A DNA stretch of 64,000 nucleotides, taken from NCBI RefSeq assembly GCF_030687895.1, contig NZ_CP117452.1, positions 5,447,001 through 5,511,000 of the forward strand, written 5' to 3'. The notes under the pieces were generated by a model. It did not search any database and was not told where the DNA came from. It saw only the letters and a list, made by a program, of their open reading frames with translations. Shown piece after piece: positions 27,444 to 35,506 of the stretch; the first letter of the stretch is position 1; every line of letters begins with the position of its first letter. Both the position numbers and the translations under genes were made by a program. The DNA comes from Pseudomonas sp. FP198 (GTDB taxonomy: Bacteria > Pseudomonadota > Gammaproteobacteria > Pseudomonadales > Pseudomonadaceae).

Positions 27444-28196
27444 ATGCAGACCTACAGGAAAATTCTCTTGGCCGCTGCGGCCAGCCTGGTCCTTTCGGCC
27501 AACGCCATGGCGGACGGCAAACTGAAAATGGGCATCGAAGCAGCCTACCCTCCGTTCAACAACAAGGACGCCAGCGGCCAGGTCGTGGGTTTCGACAAGG
27601 ACATCGGCGACGCGCTGTGCGCCAAGATGAAAGTCGAGTGCGAAGTGGTCACTTCAGACTGGGACGGGATCATTCCGGCCTTGATGGCCAAGAAGTTCGA
27701 TTTCCTGATTTCTTCGCTTTCGATCAATGAAGAGCGCAAGCAATCGGTGGATTTCACCGACCCGTACTACACCAACAAACTGCAATTCATCGCACCAAAA
27801 AACGTCGATTTCAAAATCGATAAAGAGTCTCTTCAGGGTAAGGTCATCGGGACACAGCGCTCCACGCTCGCCGGTACCTGGATGGAAGACAACATGGAAG
27901 GTGTCGAGCTGAAACTGTATGACACTCAAGACAACGCCTATCTGGACCTCACCTCCGGTCGTCTCGACGGAATCCTGGCAGACAAATACGCGAACTACGA
28001 CTGGCTGAAAACCGAAGCTGGCCGGGCTTACGAATTCAAAGGTGACCCGGTGGTAGACGGCGACAAAATCGCTATCGCCGTGCGCAAGGGTGACGATGAA
28101 TTGCGCAACAAGCTGAACGCCGCATTAAAAGAGATCGTTGCCGACGGCACCTATAAAAAGATCAACGACAAGTACTTCCCGTTCAGCATCTATTGA
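27444..28196 (+). CDS. Basic amino-acid ABC transporter, substrate-binding protein
   Basis: This 250-residue periplasmic protein has a signal peptide (MQTYRKILLAAAASLVLSANAMA) and the SBP_bac_3 signature GFDKDIGDALCAKMKVECEVV. The ligand site shows IEAAYPPFNNKDASG, SSLSINEERKQSVDFTDPYY and GTQRSTLAGTW, as in lysine/arginine/ornithine-type binding proteins. It starts 13 bases after the ATPase gene and precedes the two permeases. Confidence 0.93.
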   Translation: MQTYRKILLAAAASLVLSANAMADGKLKMGIEAAYPPFNNKDASGQVVGFDKDIGDALCAKMKVECEVVTSDWDGIIPALMAKKFDFLISSLSINEERKQSVDFTDPYYTNKLQFIAPKNVDFKIDKESLQGKVIGTQRSTLAGTWMEDNMEGVELKLYDTQDNAYLDLTSGRLDGILADKYANYDWLKTEAGRAYEFKGDPVVDGDKIAIAVRKGDDELRNKLNAALKEIVADGTYKKINDKYFPFSIY

Positions 28197-28274
28197 TCCT
28201 GACGTGCCTGACCGGCGCCGCTGTTGTACGGCGCCGGTCCTTAGCAAAGCCTGCCGCGATATGAACACATACCC

Positions 28275-28970
28275 ATGATGATCGATCTCTACGGATTCGG
28301 CCCGGCGCTTGCCGCCGGCGCGCTGATGACCGTCAAGCTGGCGCTCTGTGCCCTGTGCCTGGGTCTGGTGCTCGGCCTGCTCGGCGCCTTGGCCAAGACC
28401 TCGCCGCACAAGCCGCTGCAATGGCTGGGCGGCACCTATTCGACACTGGTGCGCGGCATCCCGGAATTGCTCTGGGTGCTGCTGATCTACTTCGGCACCG
28501 TCAACCTGATGCGCGCCTTGGGTGAATATTTCGGCAATCCCGACCTTGCCCTCAACGCCTTCGCCGCCGGCGTCATCGCACTCGGCTTGTGCTTTGGCGC
28601 CTACGCTACTGAAGTGTTTCGCGGCGCGATCCTGGCGATTCCCAAGGGCCACCGTGAAGCCGGCGTCGCTTTGGGCCTGTCGAAATGGCGGATCTTCATC
28701 AGGTTGATCCTGCCGCAAATGTGGCGCATCGCGCTGCCCGGCCTGGGCAACCTGTTCATGATCCTGATGAAGGACACCGCGCTGGTCTCGGTGATCGGCC
28801 TGGAAGAAATCATGCGACACGCGCAAATCGGCGTAACCGTTTCCAAACAGCCGTTCACCTTCTATATGGTCGCCGCGCTGATGTACCTGGGGCTGACAGT
28901 ACTCGCCATGATCGGCATGCACCTGCTTGAACGACGCGCGGCCCGTGGCTTTGCCAGGAGCACCCAATGA
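28275..28970 (+). CDS. Amino-acid ABC transporter permease (HisQ-type)
   Basis: A 231-residue inner-membrane permease with about five helices. The ABC-coupling EAA loop is seen as GHREAGVALGLSKWRIFIRLILP. The N-terminal TVKLALCALCLGLVLGLLGALAKTS and VRGIPELLWVLLIYFG match the HisQ/AotQ group. Start is ATG ATG at 28275; the second is equally possible. It overlaps the next permease by four bases (ATGA). Confidence 0.93.
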   Translation: MMIDLYGFGPALAAGALMTVKLALCALCLGLVLGLLGALAKTSPHKPLQWLGGTYSTLVRGIPELLWVLLIYFGTVNLMRALGEYFGNPDLALNAFAAGVIALGLCFGAYATEVFRGAILAIPKGHREAGVALGLSKWRIFIRLILPQMWRIALPGLGNLFMILMKDTALVSVIGLEEIMRHAQIGVTVSKQPFTFYMVAALMYLGLTVLAMIGMHLLERRAARGFARSTQ

Positions 28971-29656
28971 ACTGGGAAGTCATCATCAAGTGGCTGCCGA
29001 AACTGGCCCAGGGCGCGACGTTGACCCTGGAGCTGGTGGCTATCGCTGTGATTGCCGGCCTGTTGCTGGCAATACCGCTGGGCATCGCCCGCTCATCGCG
29101 TCTGTGGTACGTGCGGGCGTTGCCCTACGCCTACATCTTCTTTTTCCGCGGTACGCCGTTGCTGGTTCAGCTGTTCCTGGTCTATTACGGCCTGGCGCAG
29201 TTCGATGCCGTGCGCAGCAGCGCCTTGTGGCCCTATCTGCGGGACCCGTTCTGGTGTGCCACGGTCACCATGACCCTGCACACCGCCGCCTACATCGCCG
29301 AGATCCTGCGCGGCGCGATCCAGGCCATCCCCCGTGGCGAGATTGAAGCCGCGCGGGCCCTGGGCATGTCTCGCCCCAAGGCGCTGCTTTACATCATGCT
29401 GCCCCGCGCCGCGCGCATCGGCCTGCCGGCCTACAGCAACGAAGTGATCCTGATGCTCAAGGCCAGCGCCCTGGCGAGCACCGTGACCCTGCTGGAACTC
29501 ACCGGCATGGCCCGAACGATCATTGCCCGGACCTACCTGCCGGTAGAAATCTTCTTCGCGGCCGGCATGTTCTACCTGGTGATGTCCTTCGTCCTGGTAC
29601 AAGGCTTCAAGCAACTGGAACGCTGGTTGCGCGTCGATGCCTGCCAAGGGCGCTGA
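28967..29656 (+). CDS. Amino-acid ABC transporter permease (HisM-type)
   Basis: The 229-residue second permease of the importer has the EAA loop GEIEAARALGMSRPKALLYIMLP and FFRGTPLLVQLFLVYYGLAQF, matching the HisM/AotM group. It forms a heterodimer with the preceding permease. Its 3' end overlaps the methyltransferase gene by 20 bases. Confidence 0.93.
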   Translation: MNWEVIIKWLPKLAQGATLTLELVAIAVIAGLLLAIPLGIARSSRLWYVRALPYAYIFFFRGTPLLVQLFLVYYGLAQFDAVRSSALWPYLRDPFWCATVTMTLHTAAYIAEILRGAIQAIPRGEIEAARALGMSRPKALLYIMLPRAARIGLPAYSNEVILMLKASALASTVTLLELTGMARTIIARTYLPVEIFFAAGMFYLVMSFVLVQGFKQLERWLRVDACQGR

Positions 29657-30890
29657 GAGCGAGGTGCTGACGGGCGAAGCATTGCTCGCCCGTTTCATGG
29701 CCCTGGATGCTTTTCTCACAGAGCACCAGGCACTATGGAAGCCCCGCCCCTTCACTCATCTGCAGCTACCTTGGGAAACTTCCCACCCCGAATTGGCCCA
29801 ATGGCTACGCCAGCGTTCGCTGCAAGCGGCGGAAAACGACCATCACCAGCCGTGGTTGATTGAAGACGCGCCCGCGCCGTTTGCGCAATGGGCCGCTACC
29901 GCCCGCGCATTGAGCGCTGTCGCCGAGCTGCCCGCCAGCCCGCTGAGAGCGTCAACTCATCGCCTCAACGTCGACGTACCCGGGCGCAAATGGCAGCAGA
30001 TCGAGGCCTTCGCCAGCCGCCTGAACTTCACCACCAAACCGACCCACTGGCTCGACTGGTGCGCCGGGAAAGGCCACCTGGGTCGACGGTTATTGCACGA
30101 CGATCAGCACCTGACCTGCCTGGAATACGACCCCATGCTGGTCGCCGCCGGCCAGCAACTGAGCCAGCGCCACAACCTGCCCGCCGTGCACCTGCAGCAA
30201 GACGTGATGGCGACGGACGCGGCCCAGGCGGTCCAACCGAAACACACCCCGGTAGCCCTCCACGCCTGCGGCGACCTGCATGTGCGGCTCATGCACCTGG
30301 CGAGTATCGCCGGCTGCGCACAAATGGCTATCGCGCCGTGCTGCTACAACCGCATCAGCACGGCGCAGTATCAACCGCTGTCCGATGCGGCCAGCCAATC
30401 CCGCCTGCAACTGTCGCTGGACGACCTTGGCCTGCCACTGAGCGAAACCGTCACCGCCGGCGCGCGCGTCCGACGGCAACGGGACAAATCCATGGCCCGG
30501 CGCCTGGCCTTCGACCTGCTGCAAAGGCAAATCCGCCACAGCGACGACTACCTGCCCACACCGTCATTACCCAGCGCCTGGCTGGAAAAACCGTTCGCCC
30601 AATACTGCACCGAGCTGGCGGCCCTGAAGAATTTACCCATAGTCGGTTCCCCCGATTGGGAGCAATTGGAGGCTGCGGGTTATAAACGCCTGGCCGAGGT
30701 GCGCAACCTGGAACTGGTGCGAGGCCTTTTCCGACGGCCGTTGGAGCTTTGGCTGGCGCTGGACCGGGCACTTTTCCTCTGCCAGAGCGGTTATCACGTA
30801 CGCCTCGGTATCTTCTGCGAAGCACCTCTTACGCCACGAAATCTGTTGCTCTTGGCAGAGCGTCGTCCCCGCCGTACAGCCTGTGGATAA
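29637..30890 (+). CDS. SAM-dependent methyltransferase-domain protein
   Basis: A 417-residue protein with an N-terminal accessory region (about 1-130) and a class I methyltransferase core: THWLDWCAGKGHLGRRLL (glycine-rich SAM motif), LTCLEYDPMLVAAG (acidic loop), PVALHACGDLHVRLM and IAPCCYNRI. The CGDLH and PCCYNR motifs recall the methyltransferase domain 25/TRM13-like group that may act on tRNA. The substrate is unknown. It overlaps the upstream permease by 20 bases; an ATG at 29697 is an alternative start. Confidence 0.82.
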   Translation: MPAKGAESEVLTGEALLARFMALDAFLTEHQALWKPRPFTHLQLPWETSHPELAQWLRQRSLQAAENDHHQPWLIEDAPAPFAQWAATARALSAVAELPASPLRASTHRLNVDVPGRKWQQIEAFASRLNFTTKPTHWLDWCAGKGHLGRRLLHDDQHLTCLEYDPMLVAAGQQLSQRHNLPAVHLQQDVMATDAAQAVQPKHTPVALHACGDLHVRLMHLASIAGCAQMAIAPCCYNRISTAQYQPLSDAASQSRLQLSLDDLGLPLSETVTAGARVRRQRDKSMARRLAFDLLQRQIRHSDDYLPTPSLPSAWLEKPFAQYCTELAALKNLPIVGSPDWEQLEAAGYKRLAEVRNLELVRGLFRRPLELWLALDRALFLCQSGYHVRLGIFCEAPLTPRNLLLLAERRPRRTACG

Positions 30891-31210
30891 GTCTGTTGAT
30901 GAAATAAGCCTGGATCTAAGTAGGTCCTGATTTTTTGAGTATTTGTAAGCTGGTCATTTTTTGTTCACATGGATAAAAAACCATGAAAACAGGGATTTGC
31001 GATCAAACGAGAAAAGTGTCACAAAAAGGAAAGATTCCGTTCGGCGCTTCCTTCCCATTGTGCATAAGCGCCAAAACAAACCGACATAACGGTTGGTTTT
31101 AACGCCTTCAGGGCAGCATTTTCGCTGGCCGTGCGTCGATTGATGCCCGCACGCAAGCTCCGCCGCCCCGCCGAGCCACGGCTTGCGTAAAAATAGTCAG
31201 AATTCAGGGG
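30891..31210. other. Intergenic region upstream of tRNA-Thr
   Basis: No gene is seen in this AT-rich stretch. It starts with a CTGTGGATAA run (30881-30890) in the end of the methyltransferase gene. The last 40 bases lead into the tRNA promoter. Confidence 0.4.
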
Positions 31211-31238
31211 TTTACAGAACCCGCCCAATCGCTATAAT
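31211..31238 (+). promoter_or_regulatory. Likely sigma-70 promoter of tRNA-Thr
   Basis: TTTACA (31211-31216) and a perfect TATAAT (31233-31238) are 16 bases apart and 12 bases before the tRNA. It may also drive transcription into the island, limited by the terminator at 31371. Confidence 0.7.
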
Positions 31239-31250
31239 CGTCGCCCACAC

Positions 31251-31326
<76 letters not shown>

Positions 31327-31370
31327 CATTAGGCTCCATTGCATTCCACTGAATGCTCTGGAAGCCCCGA

Positions 31371-31396
31371 AAACCCGCCCTTTGGCGGGTTTTTTC
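31371..31396 (+). terminator. Rho-independent terminator after tRNA-Thr
   Basis: The stem AACCCGCC / GGCGGGTT has a CTTT loop and is followed by TTTTT. It lies inside the island, 45 bases after the tRNA, and so replaces the original terminator that now sits at the far end (42243). Confidence 0.85.
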
Positions 31397-31450
31397 GTTC
31401 CAGCACCCTCTGTCGGAATCCAACAAAATCCCCCTTCCCCGAGGGTATGT

Positions 31451-31491
31451 TAGGGGTACTGCGATTTCCCGGTCAGGAGCGCGTACCCCTA
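31451..31491. promoter_or_regulatory. Inverted repeat over integrase ribosome-binding site
   Basis: TAGGGGTAC (31451-31459) and GTACCCCTA (31483-31491) are perfect 9-base arms. The second includes the A of the integrase ATG, and the AGGAG ribosome-binding site lies in the loop. It could be an operator or a hairpin that limits integrase translation. Confidence 0.55.
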
Positions 31492-32819
31492 TGCCACGTC
31501 TAGCGATCCCCCTCAGCGACCTGCAATGCCGCACGGCCAAAACCCGCGAACGCGCCTACAAACTGTTCGATGGCGGCGGCATGTACCTTTTCGTCAAACC
31601 CAATGGCGTGAAGACCTGGCGCTTGAAGTACACCAAGCCCAGCGGCAAGGAAGGCACGCTCATCATCGGCAATTACCCCATCGTTACCCTTTCCGTCGCA
31701 CGACGTAAGCGAGACGAAGCCAAGGCGTTGCTGCTAGACAACCTCGACCCAATGGAAGAAAAGAAGAAGGCCAAGATCGTAGCCCAGCGGGCGGCACTGC
31801 TTTTCGAAACCGTTGCCCTGGAGTGGCACGCCGATATGTCCCGCCGCTGGACCGAAGGCCATGCAAAAACCGTAATGAGCCGACTGCGCACCCACGTCTT
31901 CCCGCTGATCGGCCAACGCCCCATCGCTGAACTCGATACCCACGACCTGCTAGAGATCACTCAGCGCATCAAGGAACGCGGCACCATGGATGTGGCGTTA
32001 AGGGTACAGAACTACTTATCCACGATCATGCGCGGGGCCAAAAGGGCTCGGCAGATCACCATGAATCCTGCACTGGATCTGGCAGGCTCGATTCACGCGC
32101 CGCGCACAGTCCATCGCCCCGCCCTATCCCTCAACCGCCTACCCGAACTGCTACAACGCATCGACAACTACAAAGGTCGCGAGCTGACGCGCCTTGCCGT
32201 CCTGTTGACGTTGCATGTATTCGTCCGCTCCAGCGAACTACGCTTCGCTCGATGGAGTGAGTTCGACCTTCAACGCGCCATGTGGGAAATCCCAGATACG
32301 CGCGCACCGATTGAAGGGGTACGCAACTCCACACGCGGGACCAAAATGAACGGCGACATTCAAATGGTTCCGCTATCGCCGCAGGTCATCGAAATACTGG
32401 AGCGCCTGCGCAGCCTCAGTCGCTTTTCAGAGTTGGTGCTACCGGGCGACCACAAGTACTGGAAGCCCATGTCCGAGAATACGGTGAACACCATGCTCCG
32501 CAACGTCGGCTATGACACCAGCAAGGACGTGTGCGGCCACGGCTTCAGGACCATGGCCTGTAGCGCCCTGCTTGAGTCCGGGTTATGGACCGACGCAGCC
32601 ATCGAAAGACAAATGAGCCACAAGGAACGCAACCGCGTGCGCGCCGCTTATATCCACAAGGCCGAATTCCTTGAACAGCGCAGGCTGATCATGGCGTGGT
32701 GGAGCAACTACATCGACGCCAACCGCCATGAGCATGTGACACCCCACGAATTCGCTCACCCAGTCGGCAACAACATCACCGCCCTACAAAATAGCCGTGG
32801 CGCATCCAAACGCGGGTAA
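31491..32819 (+). CDS. P4-type tyrosine integrase
   Basis: A 442-residue site-specific recombinase. The N-terminal DUF4102 arm-binding domain reads YKLFDGGGMYLFVKPNGVKTWRLKY and GNYPIVTLSVARRKRDEAKALL. The catalytic domain shows the first Arg in HVFVRSSELRFARW, HGFRTMACSALLESG (HxxR box) and the Tyr in RVRAAYIHKAEFLEQR. It faces away from the tRNA at its integration site, as usual for this family. AGGAG lies 12 bases before the ATG at 31491, inside an inverted repeat. It appears intact. Confidence 0.96.
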   Translation: MPRLAIPLSDLQCRTAKTRERAYKLFDGGGMYLFVKPNGVKTWRLKYTKPSGKEGTLIIGNYPIVTLSVARRKRDEAKALLLDNLDPMEEKKKAKIVAQRAALLFETVALEWHADMSRRWTEGHAKTVMSRLRTHVFPLIGQRPIAELDTHDLLEITQRIKERGTMDVALRVQNYLSTIMRGAKRARQITMNPALDLAGSIHAPRTVHRPALSLNRLPELLQRIDNYKGRELTRLAVLLTLHVFVRSSELRFARWSEFDLQRAMWEIPDTRAPIEGVRNSTRGTKMNGDIQMVPLSPQVIEILERLRSLSRFSELVLPGDHKYWKPMSENTVNTMLRNVGYDTSKDVCGHGFRTMACSALLESGLWTDAAIERQMSHKERNRVRAAYIHKAEFLEQRRLIMAWWSNYIDANRHEHVTPHEFAHPVGNNITALQNSRGASKRG

Positions 32820-32854
32820 GCCAATGAGATCACCGCAGTCCGCCCTTCCACGCG

Positions 32855-32899
32855 GGTCCATCCAAGCGGGGCTGCAAAGCCGCCCTGCTTGGATGGACC
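32855..32899. repeat. Perfect 13-base inverted repeat after integrase gene
   Basis: GGTCCATCCAAGC (32855-32867) and GCTTGGATGGACC (32887-32899) extend inward with one mismatch to a stem of about 18 pairs. There is no T run after it, so a protein-binding or nick site is as likely as a terminator. Confidence 0.6.
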
Positions 32900-33260
32900 T
32901 CACTTAAAAAATCTAAAGCCCACGCAACTGTCTGTGGAAAACCACTGATTTCCACCGGGTGGATAATTTCATCCACAGCCGCAGAACTTCCGAAAATTCG
33001 AGCCTTGACCCAAATTATCCACAGGCGTAGAAAAGATCGGGCAAGTGCTGTCGTTGACAGCAACCCAAGTAGCCAGAACCTTTAAGGCTACGCCACACCG
33101 TGGTGGTTCTCCCAAAGTGCGACTAGCGTCCGGTGGCTCGCACGGTCACTCACCGAGTGATGGATGCCTACTTCAGATCATTGCCATTGCGGCAAATACA
33201 TCCCCCTACCTAGCTGCCCTGCAGCAACCTATCCGCTTGGCCATTTCACTGCGCCAATCT

Positions 33261-33295
33261 GCGCCCGTCTCTTTCTTCCGGAAAGAGACGGGCGC
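33261..33295. repeat. Perfect 15-base hairpin
   Basis: GCGCCCGTCTCTTTC and GAAAGAGACGGGCGC flank a 5-base TTCCG loop. It is very stable in RNA or single-stranded DNA. The role is unknown. Confidence 0.65.
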
Positions 33296-33723
33296 TCCTA
33301 CCACTGCTGCAGCCCACCTCGTACAAGGCATTGCGGCATTTCCCCTCGTGACAATCGGCGTGACAAACATCGAAGTCACCAGCAACAGCGATGCAGATGA
33401 TGGTGCCGCAGTCCAAGGAATGGACTGCACCTGAGTGACAGTCAGGCACGCCCCGGTCATCGCCTCACTGCCTTCACCCGACTCAGGATCTCGCGGCGCT
33501 GGTCTCGTCAGCCAGTGCGGCCTCCACCCGCCCACGTCTTTGGAAGTGTTCAGGAGGCCAGATCATGAGATGCCCAAGCTCCCGGTCGTAAGGAGTCGTC
33601 AGTTCCGCGTTAGTGGACAACCCTCACAGGTCGCAGGGGCCTTGATCCCTGATAACACTCAGCATTTCTTGGCGGGATGACGTGGGGAAAGTTTCAAAGG
33701 TTTGGCTTCAGAGGAGTTCGATC

Positions 33724-34704
33724 GTGGCGCTGGTAGGTAAACGTGGCGGGCGCAATTTTGGCTATGGCCGGCAACTGAGCTATGCCGGACCACAGGCATT
33801 GAAAGATCTGTTTGGCAGCGGTCATTACGGGACGGTCAAGGCGCACAGTGATCGCTGGCAGGCGTTTGTACGCTGGTGTCGGTCGGAGGATGGACCTGGG
33901 TTTAACGATGCGCGGCAGATTGATCGGCAGACCTTGCTGGACTACGCCGGGCATCTGCGCCAACAAGTTGAACAAGGTGAGCTGGCCATCGCCACTGCGC
34001 AAAACCGGTTATCCAGTGTGAATCGGACCATGGCCGCGCTTCGCGGTGATCCGTATGTGAAAGTGCCGAGCCCGAGTAAGGCGTTGGGAATGCGGCGCAC
34101 CACTGTTCGTCGTTCAGTGCCGCAAGGCCAAGACCGCGAACAGGTGAAGCGGATCGTAGAGGTACTTTGCGAAAACCAGCAGCCGCGCGTCGCGGCCATC
34201 GCTCAGTTAGCGCGAGCCACCGGTATGCGCTTGCGCGAGGCGATTTTGGCCAACCTTCCCCGTCTAAAACGTGAAGCCAAGCAATTCGGAAAGATCAACA
34301 TCCAGGACGGCACCAAAGGTGGCCGTTCAGGCGAGTCAGCACCTCGTTGGATTACGGTAGATGATCATATTCGTGACGCACTGAGGTTTGCCGAAAAGAT
34401 CTTGCCCGACGATAGCCGCAACCTGCTTGCACAGAACGAACGCTACCTCGATTTCTTGCAGGGAATCGTCCGCCCCGCACGGGACATCCTCCATCAGCAC
34501 AACTTCAAAGGCTTCCACGAATTGCGGGCAGCCTACGCGTGCGAACGCTATGAGCAAATCACTCGACATCTTGCGCCCATCTACGGCGGCAACTGCTACC
34601 AGCTCGACCGACGCCTTGATCAGGAGGCCCGAGCGCAAGTCAGCTATGAGCTGGGGCACGGCCGTATCGACGTGGTTTCGGCTTACATTGGTGGTAGAGC
34701 ATGA
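33724..34704 (+). CDS. Second tyrosine recombinase (integrase-domain protein)
   Basis: This 326-residue protein has a core-binding helical domain (LLDYAGHLRQQVEQGELAIATAQNRLSSVNRTM) and a tyrosine-recombinase catalytic domain: first Arg in ARATGMRLREAILANL, HxxR box in FHELRAAYACERYE, then LGHGRIDVVSAYIGG with the likely nucleophile Tyr. GTG at 33724 is chosen because AGAGGAG stands 8 bases before it; a GTG at 33682 has none. It overlaps a small gene downstream (ATGA). It may move a cargo block or be a stabiliser. Confidence 0.85.
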   Translation: MALVGKRGGRNFGYGRQLSYAGPQALKDLFGSGHYGTVKAHSDRWQAFVRWCRSEDGPGFNDARQIDRQTLLDYAGHLRQQVEQGELAIATAQNRLSSVNRTMAALRGDPYVKVPSPSKALGMRRTTVRRSVPQGQDREQVKRIVEVLCENQQPRVAAIAQLARATGMRLREAILANLPRLKREAKQFGKINIQDGTKGGRSGESAPRWITVDDHIRDALRFAEKILPDDSRNLLAQNERYLDFLQGIVRPARDILHQHNFKGFHELRAAYACERYEQITRHLAPIYGGNCYQLDRRLDQEARAQVSYELGHGRIDVVSAYIGGRA

Positions 34705-34976
34705 ACATGGCATTCGATATGGAGCTGTTCCTGTCAGGCGTCCTGACCGGGTCGCATACCACACGCCAACGCCACCTTCGTCAGGCAAAGACTATCCAAG
34801 CAGCAATCGCTGATCGCTGGCAACGCGACAATCCATGGACTTGGCAGAGAAAACACCTTGCGTGGTTTTTGAATCGCCACCTAAACCAGCACACTGAATC
34901 GACGCGCTATTACTATTTGCTGACCATGCAATTACTCACTCATAGCTTAGGAAAAACCTGGCAGTTCAACCGCTAG
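34701..34976 (+). CDS. Small hypothetical protein coupled to recombinase
   Basis: A 91-residue basic, aromatic-rich protein (AIADRWQRDNPWTWQRKHLAWFLNRHL, YYYLLTMQLLTHSL). Its start overlaps the recombinase stop (ATGA), so the two are translationally coupled. It is not recognised. It might be an accessory factor for recombination; this rests on position only. Confidence 0.6.
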   Translation: MNMAFDMELFLSGVLTGSHTTRQRHLRQAKTIQAAIADRWQRDNPWTWQRKHLAWFLNRHLNQHTESTRYYYLLTMQLLTHSLGKTWQFNR

Positions 34977-35506
34977 ACGAAGGTCAGAAAACGGTCGGTT
35001 CTGTTGAAAACAGTCGGCCATGGTTTCCACGGCAGAAAAGTACGCGCTTGAGATTGAATCTTTTCTTTTAGCAGAGGATTCCGGGCTCGGATTTCGCGTA
35101 GCTGCGCGCAAAAAAGGCGTTTTCAGCAGTCAGTACGCGAGTAGCTTAGAAGGACCGACTTTTTCAACAGAATCGGCCATACGGACGTTCGCCTTTAACC
35201 ACTCCTACTGTCCCTGCGTATCTTTCGATCAAGGCAAAAGTGTGGAGTGGTAGGTCCGTTCGCGACCTTTGTGAGTATTTGGCCGTATGCCAAGTACTCC
35301 CTGAACGTCCACTCGCTGGGATGACCAACAGTCTTGCTTCGTAGATAGGTAAGGCAGCGCCTGTCTAAAGACTCAGCGCGTCAATCATCCTACTGCAAAC
35401 TGAACCGACTGCTTGCCGGATTGTAAACAGCTCCCGGCTCGCGCGGGAATATAAACCAGCGGGGCGGCGTTGTGTGTCGCCGGAGGTAAGTGAAGGGCCG
35501 ATAGAA
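34977..35506. other. Non-coding spacer between recombinase block and nuclease gene
   Basis: Apart from the MITE-like element at 34990-35181, I see no gene in these 530 bases. The TGTCCCTGCGTATC and AACGTCCACTCG text near 35210-35320 resembles the scar sequences found between other island cassettes. Confidence 0.35.
34990..35181. repeat. MITE-like element with imperfect terminal inverted repeats
   Basis: The left end has GGTCGGTTCTGTTGAAAACA followed by GTCGGCC; the right end, reversed, has GGCCGATTCTGTTGAAAAAG followed by TCGGTC. They share TTCTGTTGAAAA within about 25 bases. The 190 bases between carry no transposase. TGTTGAAAAAG ends are usual for some IS families, so this could be an IS relic. 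A short frame at 35020-35253 crosses the end and is not called as a gene. Confidence 0.45.

Larger units (their letters stand above)
32820..33723. other. Non-coding stretch with hairpins and DnaA-box-like words
   Basis: No convincing gene lies between the integrase and the second recombinase. The stretch holds a 13-base perfect inverted repeat (32855-32899), a cluster of TGTGGAWAA/TTATCCACA words (32933-33023), and a 15-base perfect hairpin (33261-33295). It may contain origin, excision or regulatory sites. Open frames across it (for example 33045-33434) lack a ribosome-binding site and any family resemblance. Confidence 0.45.

Noticed and set aside
30881..30890. DnaA-box-like TGTGGATAA at the end of the methyltransferase gene
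   Set aside because: It is a single copy, in coding sequence, with no other origin features nearby.
33045..33434. 129-codon plus frame and the overlapping minus frame 33206-33535
   Set aside because: Neither has a ribosome-binding site or family resemblance, and both run through the 15-base perfect hairpin at 33261-33295.
35020..35253. 77-codon plus frame
   Set aside because: It crosses the end of the MITE-like element and has no ribosome-binding site or known domain.
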